Below the pieces are notes generated by a model that worked only from the letters and a program-made list of their open reading frames with translations, was not told where the DNA came from and searched no databases. From NCBI GenBank assembly GCA_964579305.1, contig CAZOGY010000020.1:1-35014 (forward strand): 35,014 nt of DNA, in the 5' to 3' direction. The stretch is from JBCBWG01 sp964579305. Lineage in GTDB: Bacteria; Pseudomonadota; Alphaproteobacteria; Rhizobiales; Hyphomicrobiaceae. How positions within the stretch are numbered: position 1 is the stretch's first letter; every line of letters begins with the position of its first letter. Shown piece after piece: positions 24,775-33,048 of this stretch. Both the position numbers and the translations under genes were made by a program.

Positions 24775-26277
24775 ATGAAATCGGTGGATGCGCCTGACTA
24801 CACGGTCGGTGTCGTTGGGCTTGGCGCGATGGGCCAGGGCATTGCCCAGGTATCGGCGCAAGGCGGTATGCGGACAATCCTGGTTGATGCCAAGGACGGG
24901 GCTGCCGAAAAGGCACGTGAGATTATCGCCGGGCGGATCAATCGGCTGGTGGAGAAAGAGCGGATCTCCGCGCTTGAGGCACAGACGGCTGTCTCAAAGC
25001 TCGAGGTCGGCGCGTCCATGGCGGACCTCGCCCCGTGCGACACCGTCGTCGAAGCCGTCTTCGAAGACCGCGACCTCAAGCAAAAGCTGTTTCAGGACAT
25101 CGAGAGCGTCGTCGGCCCCGACTGCATCATCGCATCGAACACGTCATCGATCCCAATCGCCTTCATCGCCCGCGTCTGCGAAAAGCGCGACCGCATCGCT
25201 GGCCTGCACTTTTTCAATCCAGTCCCGTTGATGAAACTCGTTGAAGTCATCCGCTTTGGCGAGACCTCACAGGCTGTCGTCGATGCGCTGACCCAATTGG
25301 GCCACCGCATGACGCGGACGCCCGTCACTGTGAAAGACAGCCCAGGCTTTCTCGTGAATATGGGCGGCCGTGCATTCACCACGGAAGGCTTGCGGATTGC
25401 CCACGACGGCGTGGCGACCCCGAGCCAGATCGACGCCATCATGCGCGATTGCTGCCACTTCCGAATGGGACCGTTCGAGTTGATGGACCTCACCGGCATC
25501 GACGTGAACTATCCCGTCAACCAGATCATCTGGGAAGGCTACGGATATGATCCGCGCTTGAAAACATCGCCGAACCACCGCGCGAAGTTCGACGCCGGCA
25601 CCTTCGGTCGCAAAACCGGGCAGGGCTGGTACAAATATCAGGACGGCAAACCCGTCGACGTGCCGAGCCCAGATTACGTCACGGACGCAGCACCCGCAGC
25701 GCGTGTGTTCATGATGGGCGGCGAAGGTGACGAGTTCTGCAATGCGATCGGTCTCCAAGCGCTGGATGATGACGACGGCGAAAGCCCGATCCTGGCCGCG
25801 CCGCTCGGCTACGATGCCTCCACGATCGCGCTTGATCCCGACATCGACCGCGACCGTCTCGTCTGCATCGACCTGGCTTGCGACACAGCCAAGCGCGTGA
25901 CGCTCATGCTGCCAACGGGCGGCAATCAGGCAATGTTGGATGCGGTGGCCGCTGCTATCATCGCAAGCGGCCGCAAGGTCACGGTGATCAAGGACAGCCC
26001 CGGCTTCGTGGCCCAACGCATGTGCGCGATGATCGCAAACCTCGGCTGCTACATGGCTGAAATCGGCTTGGCCAGTCCTCAGGATATCGACTTGGCGATG
26101 GAGCTTGGCCTGAACTATCCCCACGGCCCTCTCAAGCTGGCCGAGCACATCGGGTCGTTGGAGACGTTCCTTGTCATCGAACGCATTCACGAAGTGACCC
26201 GTGACGATCGCTATCGTCCAACGCTTTGGCTTGAACGCCGCGCGATGCACGGCCTGCCCATCCATACCCCGGCGTGA
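24775..26277 (+). CDS. 3-hydroxyacyl-CoA dehydrogenase (PaaH/PaaC type)
   Basis: 500 residues. It has an N-terminal NAD-binding Rossmann domain with GLGAMG (G15-x-G17-x-x-G20), the substrate His region LHFFNPVPLMKLVEV, and two copies of the C-terminal dehydrogenase domain, each starting DSPGF (DSPGFLVNMGGRAF and DSPGFVAQRMCAMI). The duplicated C-domain form without a hydratase half resembles PaaH/PaaC of phenylacetate degradation and other single-function dehydrogenases. It oxidises 3-hydroxyacyl-CoA to 3-oxoacyl-CoA. The ATG at 24775 is preferred (AAGGGGA just upstream); the frame extends to 24655 without ribosome binding sites. It is the first gene of a plus-strand operon. Confidence 0.92.
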   Translation: MKSVDAPDYTVGVVGLGAMGQGIAQVSAQGGMRTILVDAKDGAAEKAREIIAGRINRLVEKERISALEAQTAVSKLEVGASMADLAPCDTVVEAVFEDRDLKQKLFQDIESVVGPDCIIASNTSSIPIAFIARVCEKRDRIAGLHFFNPVPLMKLVEVIRFGETSQAVVDALTQLGHRMTRTPVTVKDSPGFLVNMGGRAFTTEGLRIAHDGVATPSQIDAIMRDCCHFRMGPFELMDLTGIDVNYPVNQIIWEGYGYDPRLKTSPNHRAKFDAGTFGRKTGQGWYKYQDGKPVDVPSPDYVTDAAPAARVFMMGGEGDEFCNAIGLQALDDDDGESPILAAPLGYDASTIALDPDIDRDRLVCIDLACDTAKRVTLMLPTGGNQAMLDAVAAAIIASGRKVTVIKDSPGFVAQRMCAMIANLGCYMAEIGLASPQDIDLAMELGLNYPHGPLKLAEHIGSLETFLVIERIHEVTRDDRYRPTLWLERRAMHGLPIHTPA

Positions 26278-26282
26278 CGGCG

Positions 26283-26999
26283 ATGGCGCGCGAGACGGTT
26301 CTTGTCACCGGCGTCAGCCGAGGCATTGGCAAGGCGATTGCCGCAGACCTCTCCGGCCGCGGATACGCCGTGGTGGGGCTATCGCGCTCAGCGCCGGCGG
26401 ATGGCTTTGACGGCATTCACCGGGCTGTCGATCTCGGTGCGCCGGACGCCAAAGCCCGCCTGATGGAGATCGCTGCGGAATTTGCGCCCGGCAGGCTCGT
26501 CGCCAATGCCGGCATCTCCGGCGCCGGGACGCTCGAAGAGACCACCGATGCCGACTTTGCAGAGATGTTCCGGGTCAATGTGCAATCGGTAATGTGGGCC
26601 ATGCAGGCGGTGGCACCGGCGATGCGCGCCGATGGCTTCGGCCGCATTGTCGTTCTGGGCTCGCGCGCGGCTTTGGGCAAGCGCGCGCGGATCGCATATG
26701 CCACGGCCAAATCGGCTCTCACGGGACTGGTCCGGACCACAGCCCTCGAACTCGGTCCCGCCGGCATCACGGTCAACATCATCGCGCCAGGGCCGATCGA
26801 AACCGAAATGTTTACAACCTTGCAGCCGCACGGCACGCCGGCCCGCCAGGCGATTGTCGACCAGGTTCCCGTCGGCCGCGTTGGCGAGCCCAGCGAGATC
26901 GCAGCCGCCACGGCCTATTTCCTCAGCAACGATGCCGGCTTCACGACCGGCCAAACGCTGCACGTCTGTGGCGGCATGAGTATTGGAGCCGCCCGATGA
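26283..26999 (+). CDS. FabG-like short-chain dehydrogenase/reductase
   Basis: 238 residues, classical SDR. TGVSRGIG is the dinucleotide site, NAG follows in VANAGISG, the catalytic Ser is in VLGSRAAL and YxxxK is YATAK. The end, FLSNDAGFTTGQTLHVCGG, is the FabG-type substrate and tetramer region. It could interconvert 3-oxo and 3-hydroxy acyl or cyclic alcohol/ketone intermediates of the same pathway. A GTG at 26274 overlapping the upstream stop as GTGA is an alternative start. It is coupled to the next gene by an ATGA overlap. Confidence 0.9.
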   Translation: MARETVLVTGVSRGIGKAIAADLSGRGYAVVGLSRSAPADGFDGIHRAVDLGAPDAKARLMEIAAEFAPGRLVANAGISGAGTLEETTDADFAEMFRVNVQSVMWAMQAVAPAMRADGFGRIVVLGSRAALGKRARIAYATAKSALTGLVRTTALELGPAGITVNIIAPGPIETEMFTTLQPHGTPARQAIVDQVPVGRVGEPSEIAAATAYFLSNDAGFTTGQTLHVCGGMSIGAAR

Positions 27000-29131
27000 A
27001 CCAGCCCGTGCGATCACACCGTCCGCCGACGACGCTTGATGATCTCGTCGCGCCAAAATCAATTGCGATCGTCGGCGCCTCCGACAATCCCGTGCGCATT
27101 GGCGGCCGGCCCGTCGCCCACCTTCTGCGCCATGGCTATGCCGGCGCAATTTATCCCGTGAACCCAAAACGCGACGTGATCCAGGGGCTCACCGCCTATC
27201 CCTCCGTCAGCGATATCCCCGGCGCGGTCGACTATGTTCTCGTTGCCGTCCCCGCGCCGACCGTCCCAGACGTCATCCGCCAGTCCGCTGACAAGGGCGC
27301 GAAGACCGCGCTGATTTTCTCGTCCGGCTTTTCGGAAATGGGCGGCGCCGGCATCGCGCTGCAGGACGAGATCACGCAGATCGCCGATGACACCGGCATC
27401 CGCATCATCGGTCCGAACTGCCTTGGCGCCTTCAAGGCATCGGCGAACTTCTATCCCACGTTCACGTCGACCATTGACCGGGCGACCCCGACACCTGGCG
27501 GCCTTGCGATCATCTCGCAATCGGGAGCCTACGGATCGCACATCTATATCGCGTGCCACTTGCGCGGGCTCGGCATCGGCAACTGGATCACGACCGGCAA
27601 TGAATGCGACGTCCACGTCGCCGAGGTCATCAAGCTGCTTGCGGAAGCTGACGACGTCGACACGATTGTCGCCTACGCGGAAAGCATCAAGGACGGGCCA
27701 ATGCTCGTCGATGCGCTTGAAATTGCCCGCGCCAACCGCAAGCCCGTGATCTTCATGAAGGTCGGCCGCTCCACGGTCGGCGCGGAGGCGGCTGGCTCGC
27801 ACACGGCAGCCCTCGTGGGCGAAGACGCCGTCTACGATGCCGTCTTGCGCGAACACGGCGCCTTCCGTGCCAAGACGACCGAGGAAATGATCGACATCGC
27901 CTATGCATGCCGCCCGCGGATCTTTCCCGCCGGCAAACGCGTCGGCCTGATCACGATTTCCGGCGGCGGCGGCGTGCTGATGGCGGACGCTGCCGAAGAA
28001 CACGGCCTCGACATCGCGCGTATGCCGGACGACGCACAGGCCCAGCTCCGTGAGATCGTGCCGTTTTGCGCCCCCCGCAACCCGGTCGACGTGACAGCGC
28101 AATTCTTCAACGACCTGACACTTGTTCCGCGGTTCTGCGAAGTGCTTCTGGAGCGTGGCGGCTACGACGGCCTTGTCGGATTGTGGACCTCGGTCGCAGG
28201 CTCGCCGACGCTCGCTGATCCGCTGATCAAGTCGCTCATCGAAGTGCGCGAAGGCCGCGACGATCTGTTGTTCATCCAGTCGATCATCGCGCCGCCCGAG
28301 GTCCAGCGCCGCTACGAAGACGCAGGCTTTCCCTGTTTTGAGGACGCGTCGCGCGCTGTCGGTGCCATGGCTGCGCTGATGGGCTTCGGCATGGCCTTCG
28401 CGGCCGGCGCACCTGACGTGCCCGACGTTCCCGAATTGCCTGCGCTGCCGGCCGGACCGCTTGGCGAGCGCGAGGCTAAGGCGCTGTTGGCCGAGGCCGG
28501 CTTGCCCGTCATCCGCGATCATAGTGCTGCCGACGGCACTGCGGCCGCACGCGCGATCGCCGACGATGGGCACGACGGGGCCTATGCGCTGAAAATCGCC
28601 TCGCCCGACATTGCCCACAAGACCGACGTCGGCGGTGTGAAATTGAACGTCGCTGCTGGCGATGTGGCTCAAGCGACCGACGATATGATCGCCTCGGTGC
28701 GCGCCAACGTGCCGAACGCCCGCATCGATGGCGTCTTGATCTCACCAATGGTGGCCGACGGCCTCGATCTGATCCTTGGCGCCAAGATCGATCCGGTATT
28801 CGGCCCCGTCGTCATGGTCGGCCTCGGCGGCATCTTTGCGGAAGTCTTGAAAGACATCGCCTTGCGTCCCGCCCCCGTTGGCCCCCGGACGGCACTGACC
28901 ATGCTTGCTGAATTGAAAGCCGCTCCCGTTTTCGACGGTGTGCGCGGCAACCCGCCCGTTGATCGCGAAAGGCTGGCTGCTGTCATTTCGCAATTCTCCG
29001 TCTTCGTGGCCGCCCATGCCGGCGAAGTCGAGAGCCTCGAAATCAATCCGCTGCGGGTTTGGCCCGACCGCTGCCTCGCCCTTGATGCGCTGATCGAAAA
29101 GCGCGCGCACGCCCAGGAAGGAGACGCCTGA
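26996..29131 (+). CDS. Acyl-CoA synthetase, ADP-forming type (acetate-CoA ligase family)
   Basis: 711 residues in the order CoA-binding Rossmann domain (IAIVGASDNPVRIGGRPV, about 20-40), two succinyl-CoA-ligase-like domains with the phospho-histidine H269 in GSHTAALVGEDAVYDA, a linker, and a C-terminal ATP-grasp domain from about 480 (GPLGEREAKALLAEAGLPV, IAHKTDVGGV, FGPVVMVGLGGIFAEV). This fused alpha-beta architecture is that of NDP-forming acyl-CoA synthetases (ACD family), which join a carboxylate and CoA via a phosphoenzyme. Many alphaproteobacterial members sit in catabolic operons for unusual acids. ATG at 26996 overlaps the SDR stop, and its stop overlaps the next start by one base. 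Confidence 0.92.
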   Translation: MNQPVRSHRPPTTLDDLVAPKSIAIVGASDNPVRIGGRPVAHLLRHGYAGAIYPVNPKRDVIQGLTAYPSVSDIPGAVDYVLVAVPAPTVPDVIRQSADKGAKTALIFSSGFSEMGGAGIALQDEITQIADDTGIRIIGPNCLGAFKASANFYPTFTSTIDRATPTPGGLAIISQSGAYGSHIYIACHLRGLGIGNWITTGNECDVHVAEVIKLLAEADDVDTIVAYAESIKDGPMLVDALEIARANRKPVIFMKVGRSTVGAEAAGSHTAALVGEDAVYDAVLREHGAFRAKTTEEMIDIAYACRPRIFPAGKRVGLITISGGGGVLMADAAEEHGLDIARMPDDAQAQLREIVPFCAPRNPVDVTAQFFNDLTLVPRFCEVLLERGGYDGLVGLWTSVAGSPTLADPLIKSLIEVREGRDDLLFIQSIIAPPEVQRRYEDAGFPCFEDASRAVGAMAALMGFGMAFAAGAPDVPDVPELPALPAGPLGEREAKALLAEAGLPVIRDHSAADGTAAARAIADDGHDGAYALKIASPDIAHKTDVGGVKLNVAAGDVAQATDDMIASVRANVPNARIDGVLISPMVADGLDLILGAKIDPVFGPVVMVGLGGIFAEVLKDIALRPAPVGPRTALTMLAELKAAPVFDGVRGNPPVDRERLAAVISQFSVFVAAHAGEVESLEINPLRVWPDRCLALDALIEKRAHAQEGDA

Positions 29132-30327
29132 TGGACCTCTCGTTGTCGCCTGAAGAAACCGCATTCCGCGACGATGTCCGTGCCTGGATCGCCGAGGCTC
29201 TGCCCGGCTGGCTGGCCGACAAAGTCCGCACCGGCAAGCGCCTGAAAAAGGACGACTACCTCGCCTGGCACGCCAAGTTGCGCGAGCGCGGCTGGCTCGC
29301 CTGGCACTGGCCGAAAGACTTCGGTGGCGCCGGCTGGACACCGGTCCAAAAGCATATTTTTGAAGCCGAGTGCGTCGCAGCCAACGCGCCGCGGATCGTT
29401 CCCTTCGGCGTCAACATGCTCGGCCCCGTGTTGATCGCGTTCGGCAGCCAAGCGCAAAAGGATCATTACCTCCCGCGCATTCTGAACGACGACGACTGGT
29501 GGGCGCAGGGCTACTCAGAACCCGGTGCCGGCTCCGACCTGGCGTCTCTCAAGACGCGCGCCGTCCGCGATGGCGACCACTATGTTGTCAATGGCCAGAA
29601 GACGTGGACCACGCTCGGCCACCACGCCAACATGATGTTCTGTCTTGTGCGCACCGACCCGGACGCCAAGCCGCAGGCAGGGATCTCGTTCCTGCTGATC
29701 GACATGAACAGCCCCGGCATCGAGGTCCGCCCGATCATCACGCTCGACGGCGAGCATGAGGTCAACGAGGTCTTCCTGACGGATGTGCGCGTGCCGGTTG
29801 AAAACCTCGTTGGCACCGAAAACGATGGCTGGACCTACGCCAAGTATCTGCTGACTTACGAGCGCACGGGCATCGCCGGCGTCGCCTACGCCAAGCAGGG
29901 TCTGGCCCATCTCAAGCAGGTCGCGCGCAACCAGGTTTCCAACGGCAAGCCCCTGATCGAGGATCCGCTGTTCGCCGCCCGCCTGGCCCGCGTCGAGATC
30001 GACTTGATGGCAATGGATATCTTCAACCTGCGTGTCGTCAGCGCGGCCGGGGCTGGCAAAGCGCCCGGCGCGGAAAGCTCGCTGTTGAAGATCAAGGGCA
30101 CGGTCATCCGCCAGGAAATCACAGATCTTCTGCGCCGTGCGGTCGGCCCGTACGCATTACCCTTCACGCCCGAAGCGTTCGAAGAGGGCTATAACGAAGA
30201 GCCGGTCGGCCCCGACGGCGCGATGCTGCACGCACGCTCGTATTTCAACCACCGCAAGCTGTCGATCTACGGCGGCTCCAACGAAATCCAGCGCAACATC
30301 GCCGCCAAGCACCTGCTCGGTCTGTAA
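29131..30327 (+). CDS. Acyl-CoA dehydrogenase, large-subunit type (PimC-like)
   Basis: 398-residue FAD enzyme of the acyl-CoA dehydrogenase family: WPKDFGGAGWTPVQKHIF, then the flavin/substrate loop QGYSEPGAGSDLASLKTRA and NGQKTWTT, and a C-terminal YGGSNEIQRNIAAKHLL. Where medium-chain dehydrogenase has its catalytic Glu (YEGT), this protein has Gly381, as seen in subunits of heteromeric enzymes. Length and sequence style match PimC, the large subunit of pimeloyl-CoA dehydrogenase, and the partner follows 39 bases on. The pair most likely forms one enzyme acting on a bulky or dicarboxylic acyl-CoA. ATG overlaps the synthetase stop (TGATG). Confidence 0.9.
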   Translation: MDLSLSPEETAFRDDVRAWIAEALPGWLADKVRTGKRLKKDDYLAWHAKLRERGWLAWHWPKDFGGAGWTPVQKHIFEAECVAANAPRIVPFGVNMLGPVLIAFGSQAQKDHYLPRILNDDDWWAQGYSEPGAGSDLASLKTRAVRDGDHYVVNGQKTWTTLGHHANMMFCLVRTDPDAKPQAGISFLLIDMNSPGIEVRPIITLDGEHEVNEVFLTDVRVPVENLVGTENDGWTYAKYLLTYERTGIAGVAYAKQGLAHLKQVARNQVSNGKPLIEDPLFAARLARVEIDLMAMDIFNLRVVSAAGAGKAPGAESSLLKIKGTVIRQEITDLLRRAVGPYALPFTPEAFEEGYNEEPVGPDGAMLHARSYFNHRKLSIYGGSNEIQRNIAAKHLLGL

Positions 30328-30366
30328 TTCAGCTCAGCGCCTTGCGCCGCGATCGGGAGTGCCCGC

Positions 30367-31518
30367 ATGGACTTCGAGCTTAACGAAGACCGCAGCATGA
30401 TGCGCGACAGCATCCGGCGGTTCTTGTCTGAGACCTACGACATCAAGACCCGCCATGCCGCAGCCGACAGCGATGACGGCTTTTCGCGCGAGACGTGGGG
30501 AAAGCTTGTCGACCTCGGTGTGATCGGCGCGCTGCTGCCGGAAACGGTGGACGGCGGATTTGGTGGGCGCGGCTCCGACATTGCCGTCGTGTTTGAAGAA
30601 CTCGGCCGGCACTTGGTGGTAGAGCCTGCCCTGGCAACGGCCGTCCTCGGGGCAAGCGTCATCCTGGAAGCCGGTGGACCCGACCAGGTCGAGATGCTGA
30701 ACGGTGTCGCCGCTGGCGAAGTCCTGCTCTGCTTCGCGCATGGCGAACCAGATAGCCGCTATGCCACTGCCCACGTCGCAAGCCGTGCCGTAAAGGCCGA
30801 CGACGGCTGGCGGATCGATGGCCGAAAGGCGGTGGTCCTCAACGGTGATACCGCAGACAAACTGATCGTCTCGGCGCGGCTGACCGGCGACGTCACCGAC
30901 GCAACCGGCATCGGCCTGTTTGTCGTCGATGGCGATGCCCCAGGCCTGACCCGCCGCGGCGTTGCGACAATTGACGGTGGTCGTGCAGCCGAAATCACCC
31001 TCGATGGGGTCGCTCTCCCCGCAAGCGCCATGCTGTCGGCCAGCGCTGACAATGCGTTGCCCGCGATTGAAACGGCACTCGCCCGCGCCACGTTGGCCGT
31101 CTGCGCGGAAGCCATCGGCATCATGGATGTCATGCAGGAAACGACGCTCGATTACGTCAAGACGCGCACGCAATTCGGCCGCGCGATTGGCGCGTTCCAG
31201 GTGCTCCAGCATCGCCTGGTCGATGTGGCGCTCGAGATCGAGCAGGCGCGCTCCGCCGTCATGCTTGCCGCATCACAGCTTGAGAGCGCCGACTTGCACG
31301 CCCGTGATCGCAGCGTCTCCGCCGCAAAGCACCTGATTGGCCGCGTCGGCCGGCTCGTCGCGGAAGAGGCCATCCAGATACACGGCGGCATTGCCATGAC
31401 GTGGGATTACCCGCTCGCGCATTACGCCAAGCGCCTCGTCATGATCGACCACCTGTTTGGCGACGAGGATGAGCACCTCGCCCGTTTCGCCACCGCAAGC
31501 CGAAACGCGGCGGCCTGA
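30367..31518 (+). CDS. Acyl-CoA dehydrogenase, small-subunit type (PimD-like)
   Basis: 383 residues, the divergent partner of the preceding dehydrogenase. The N-domain starts MDFELNEDRSMMRDSIRRF and has LLPETVDGGFGGRGSD. The middle sheet is poorly conserved and lacks the PGAGSD loop. The C-domain has RTQFGRAIGAFQVLQHRLVD, QIHGGIAMTWDYPLAHYAKR and a terminal LFGDEDEHLARF. This pattern is that of PimD/FadE-like small subunits that complete an alpha2beta2 enzyme. The ATG at 30367 has GGGAG upstream. With the CoA synthetase, hydratase and dehydrogenase it supplies the first oxidation of a beta-oxidation-like cycle. Confidence 0.9.
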   Translation: MDFELNEDRSMMRDSIRRFLSETYDIKTRHAAADSDDGFSRETWGKLVDLGVIGALLPETVDGGFGGRGSDIAVVFEELGRHLVVEPALATAVLGASVILEAGGPDQVEMLNGVAAGEVLLCFAHGEPDSRYATAHVASRAVKADDGWRIDGRKAVVLNGDTADKLIVSARLTGDVTDATGIGLFVVDGDAPGLTRRGVATIDGGRAAEITLDGVALPASAMLSASADNALPAIETALARATLAVCAEAIGIMDVMQETTLDYVKTRTQFGRAIGAFQVLQHRLVDVALEIEQARSAVMLAASQLESADLHARDRSVSAAKHLIGRVGRLVAEEAIQIHGGIAMTWDYPLAHYAKRLVMIDHLFGDEDEHLARFATASRNAAA

Positions 31519-31531
31519 ATGGGCAGCGATT

Positions 31532-32041
31532 GTGATCCTGATCACCGATGCGGCTTACGGAACCGACCGTGCCGCGGCCGCCGGAATCTTGGCGCGCGCA
31601 TGGGATGACGCCGCACCGGCCGATCTCGTCTCGGCGCGGACCGGCGCGCCTGCTGAATACGAACCGGGCGCGTTCTACAAGCGCGAATTGCCGTTGCTCG
31701 CAGCCCTCTGCCAAGCGGCCCCGCGCGGCCTTCAGGCCATCGTTGTCGACGGCTACGTCTGGCTTGACGCCAATGGCAAACCGGGCCTCGGCGCACACCT
31801 GTTTACGCACCTGGGCACAAGGACGCCGGTCGTGGGGATCGCCAAATCAGCGTTTGCCGGCGACGACTGGTCGGCGCCCGTGCAGCGCGGCGAAAGCATG
31901 CGCCCCCTTCACATCACCGCGGCAGGCATTGCATTGCGCAAAGCCGCGGAGCTTGTCGCCCAAATGGACGGGCGCCATCGCATCCCAACGCTCTTAAACG
32001 CCGCCGACCGGGCCGCACGAGACCTGCTGGCCCACCCCTAA
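31532..32041 (+). CDS. Endonuclease V-like protein
   Basis: About 169 residues, divergent from but recognisable as the endonuclease V (Nfi) family, which cleaves DNA or RNA beside deoxyinosine/inosine. It keeps the order D6 in ILITDAAYG, the wedge and acidic motif EYEPGAFYKRELP (E52), D73 in IVVDGYVW, LGAHLFTHLG, VVGIAK and the late LLNAADRAARDLL. It is shorter than typical members (about 210-230 residues), mostly at the N-terminus. The start chosen is the GTG at 31532, 13 bases after the acyl-CoA dehydrogenase stop, because it places the conserved strand at the N-terminus; ATG 31469 and TTG 31457 inside the upstream gene are alternatives. Being last in a catabolic operon is odd for a repair enzyme. 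Confidence 0.7.
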   Translation: MILITDAAYGTDRAAAAGILARAWDDAAPADLVSARTGAPAEYEPGAFYKRELPLLAALCQAAPRGLQAIVVDGYVWLDANGKPGLGAHLFTHLGTRTPVVGIAKSAFAGDDWSAPVQRGESMRPLHITAAGIALRKAAELVAQMDGRHRIPTLLNAADRAARDLLAHP

Positions 32042-32048
32042 AGCGTGC

Positions 32049-32129
32049 CGCATGAAATGCGCCTCGGTTTAGCTTTGTTGCGCTCACGGGCCGTGAATCC
32101 GATTGGATGCGACATGCATTAAATCGGAT
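32049..32129. repeat. Extragenic palindromes after the endonuclease V-like gene
   Basis: Two inverted repeats in the 190-base gap: CGCAT-GAA-ATGCG at 32049-32061, and ATCCGATT (32097-32104) with AATCGGAT (32122-32129) around a 17-base loop. No T-tract follows, so termination is uncertain. Their look is like dispersed intergenic repeats of alphaproteobacteria, but no second copy is present in the window. Confidence 0.4.
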
Positions 32130-32231
32130 CCGCAGCGACGCATCGCGTGCGATACTTCCAAGCTGTGGGACGGCTGCGCGAATTTGCATGGTGCCATCAT
32201 GACCCGGGGCACCGGCGCACCCTGGCACGCA

Positions 32232-32663
32232 TCACCGCCCAAACCAGCGCGGCAACGGATAGTTTGCACGCTCAAGCCCGGTATCGTCGATACATCGATA
32301 TCGCAACCGGATATATTGTTTGGCGTAATAATGCCAATCGATTGGTATTTCGAGCCGCTTGCGCGATTGATAGTAACCGTTCACCATATACGATAAGGTT
32401 TGTGCCGCAGCACCGCACGATTTGGGATATCGTGAAAACGCCCCGCTCTGCGACAGATCCCAAAGCGCGTTGCCGCGCTCTTTGATGGCATCATTCAAGC
32501 GGTGATCGAAATAATCGCGCAGTGCAATTGCTTCATAAAATTTGAGGGTATGCCAAGTTGCCGACCCGCCCGGAATTTCTGGCCCCGCACGCGCAATGTG
32601 CGCCGGGCTTGCCAACAGTCCGAATAATGCCGTCACGACGACGGCAAAGAGGGTGCGTCCCAT
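32232..32663 (-). CDS. Small secreted hypothetical protein
   Basis: 143 residues with a clear Sec signal peptide (MGRTLFAVVVTALFGLLASP..., likely cut after ARA at residue 26). The mature part is about 117 residues, mostly helical and rich in Tyr/Arg, with two cysteines (C83-like in YPKSCGAAAQ and a later RYRCIDDTG) that could form one disulfide. No known family recognised. It has a near-ideal ribosome binding site (GGAGGT at 32669-32674, five bases from the ATG). The coding sequence is visibly more AT-rich than the genes to its left, as is the following intergenic region. It converges on the endonuclease V-like gene. Confidence 0.7.
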   Translation of the reverse strand: MGRTLFAVVVTALFGLLASPAHIARAGPEIPGGSATWHTLKFYEAIALRDYFDHRLNDAIKERGNALWDLSQSGAFSRYPKSCGAAAQTLSYMVNGYYQSRKRLEIPIDWHYYAKQYIRLRYRCIDDTGLERANYPLPRWFGR

Positions 32664-33048
32664 CCGTTACCTCCGCGTCTATATCGACCACGGCTGAGTG
32701 TGACAGCTTCGTGACAAATAGCGAGCCAAAAAATGCGTCTTAAGTTATCAACTTCTGCGTGAATCTTGTGCAGCGCCGAAATGGTGTTGGACTCAACGCG
32801 CAGATCTACAAAACTCCACAATAATCAGCCGTCAAAGTAACTGTTGGAGGAAAAAGTTGCCAAATTGAGCGGCATAGCGAGCGTGCGGGAGCACGATGGC
32901 AACGGCTTTCCGTTCTCAATGAGAAACAATTCTCATCGCTGGCGCACTGACGGTCGAGTTGCGTAGATTTACCAAAGTGACAGCCGTAATTTTGACGTAT
33001 TCCACAGCGAAGCGTTTGAGATGTTAACTATGTTTACTGAGGAATGAT
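32664..33048. other. AT-richer divergent intergenic region before the haloperoxidase gene
   Basis: A 385-base region without a gene, between two divergent exported-protein genes, so it should hold both promoters. It contains the palindromic triplet at 32913-32936, and an inverted pair GTTGCCA (32856-32862)/TGGCAAC (32897-32903) enclosing a small GTGC-GGGA-GCAC hairpin. The haloperoxidase gene has a GAGGA ribosome binding site. I could not pick out a good -35/-10 pair on either strand. Confidence 0.5.
32913..32936. promoter_or_regulatory. Triple alternating hexamer palindrome (candidate operator)
   Basis: TTCTCA-A-TGAGAA-ACAA-TTCTCA, plus a final T: three copies of one hexamer in alternating orientation. 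The left pair forms a perfect palindrome with a one-base centre (32913-32925), and ATGAGAA-ACAA-TTCTCAT (32919-32936) a second with a four-base centre. It lies about 113 bases upstream of the haloperoxidase start. The hexamers resemble half-sites of Fur-type metal regulators, but the spacing in the second palindrome is one base longer than the classical 15-base box. Confidence 0.45.

Noticed and set aside
27059..28672. Long open frame (over 500 codons) on the minus strand
   Set aside because: It lies antisense to the acyl-CoA synthetase gene, whose protein shows clear domains; the antisense product is Arg/His/Asp-rich without motifs and is a by-product of GC-rich codon use.
32919..32936. Classical Fur box
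   Set aside because: Half-sites fit but the centre is one base too long for the 15-base inverted repeat, so it is reported only as a candidate operator of unknown regulator.
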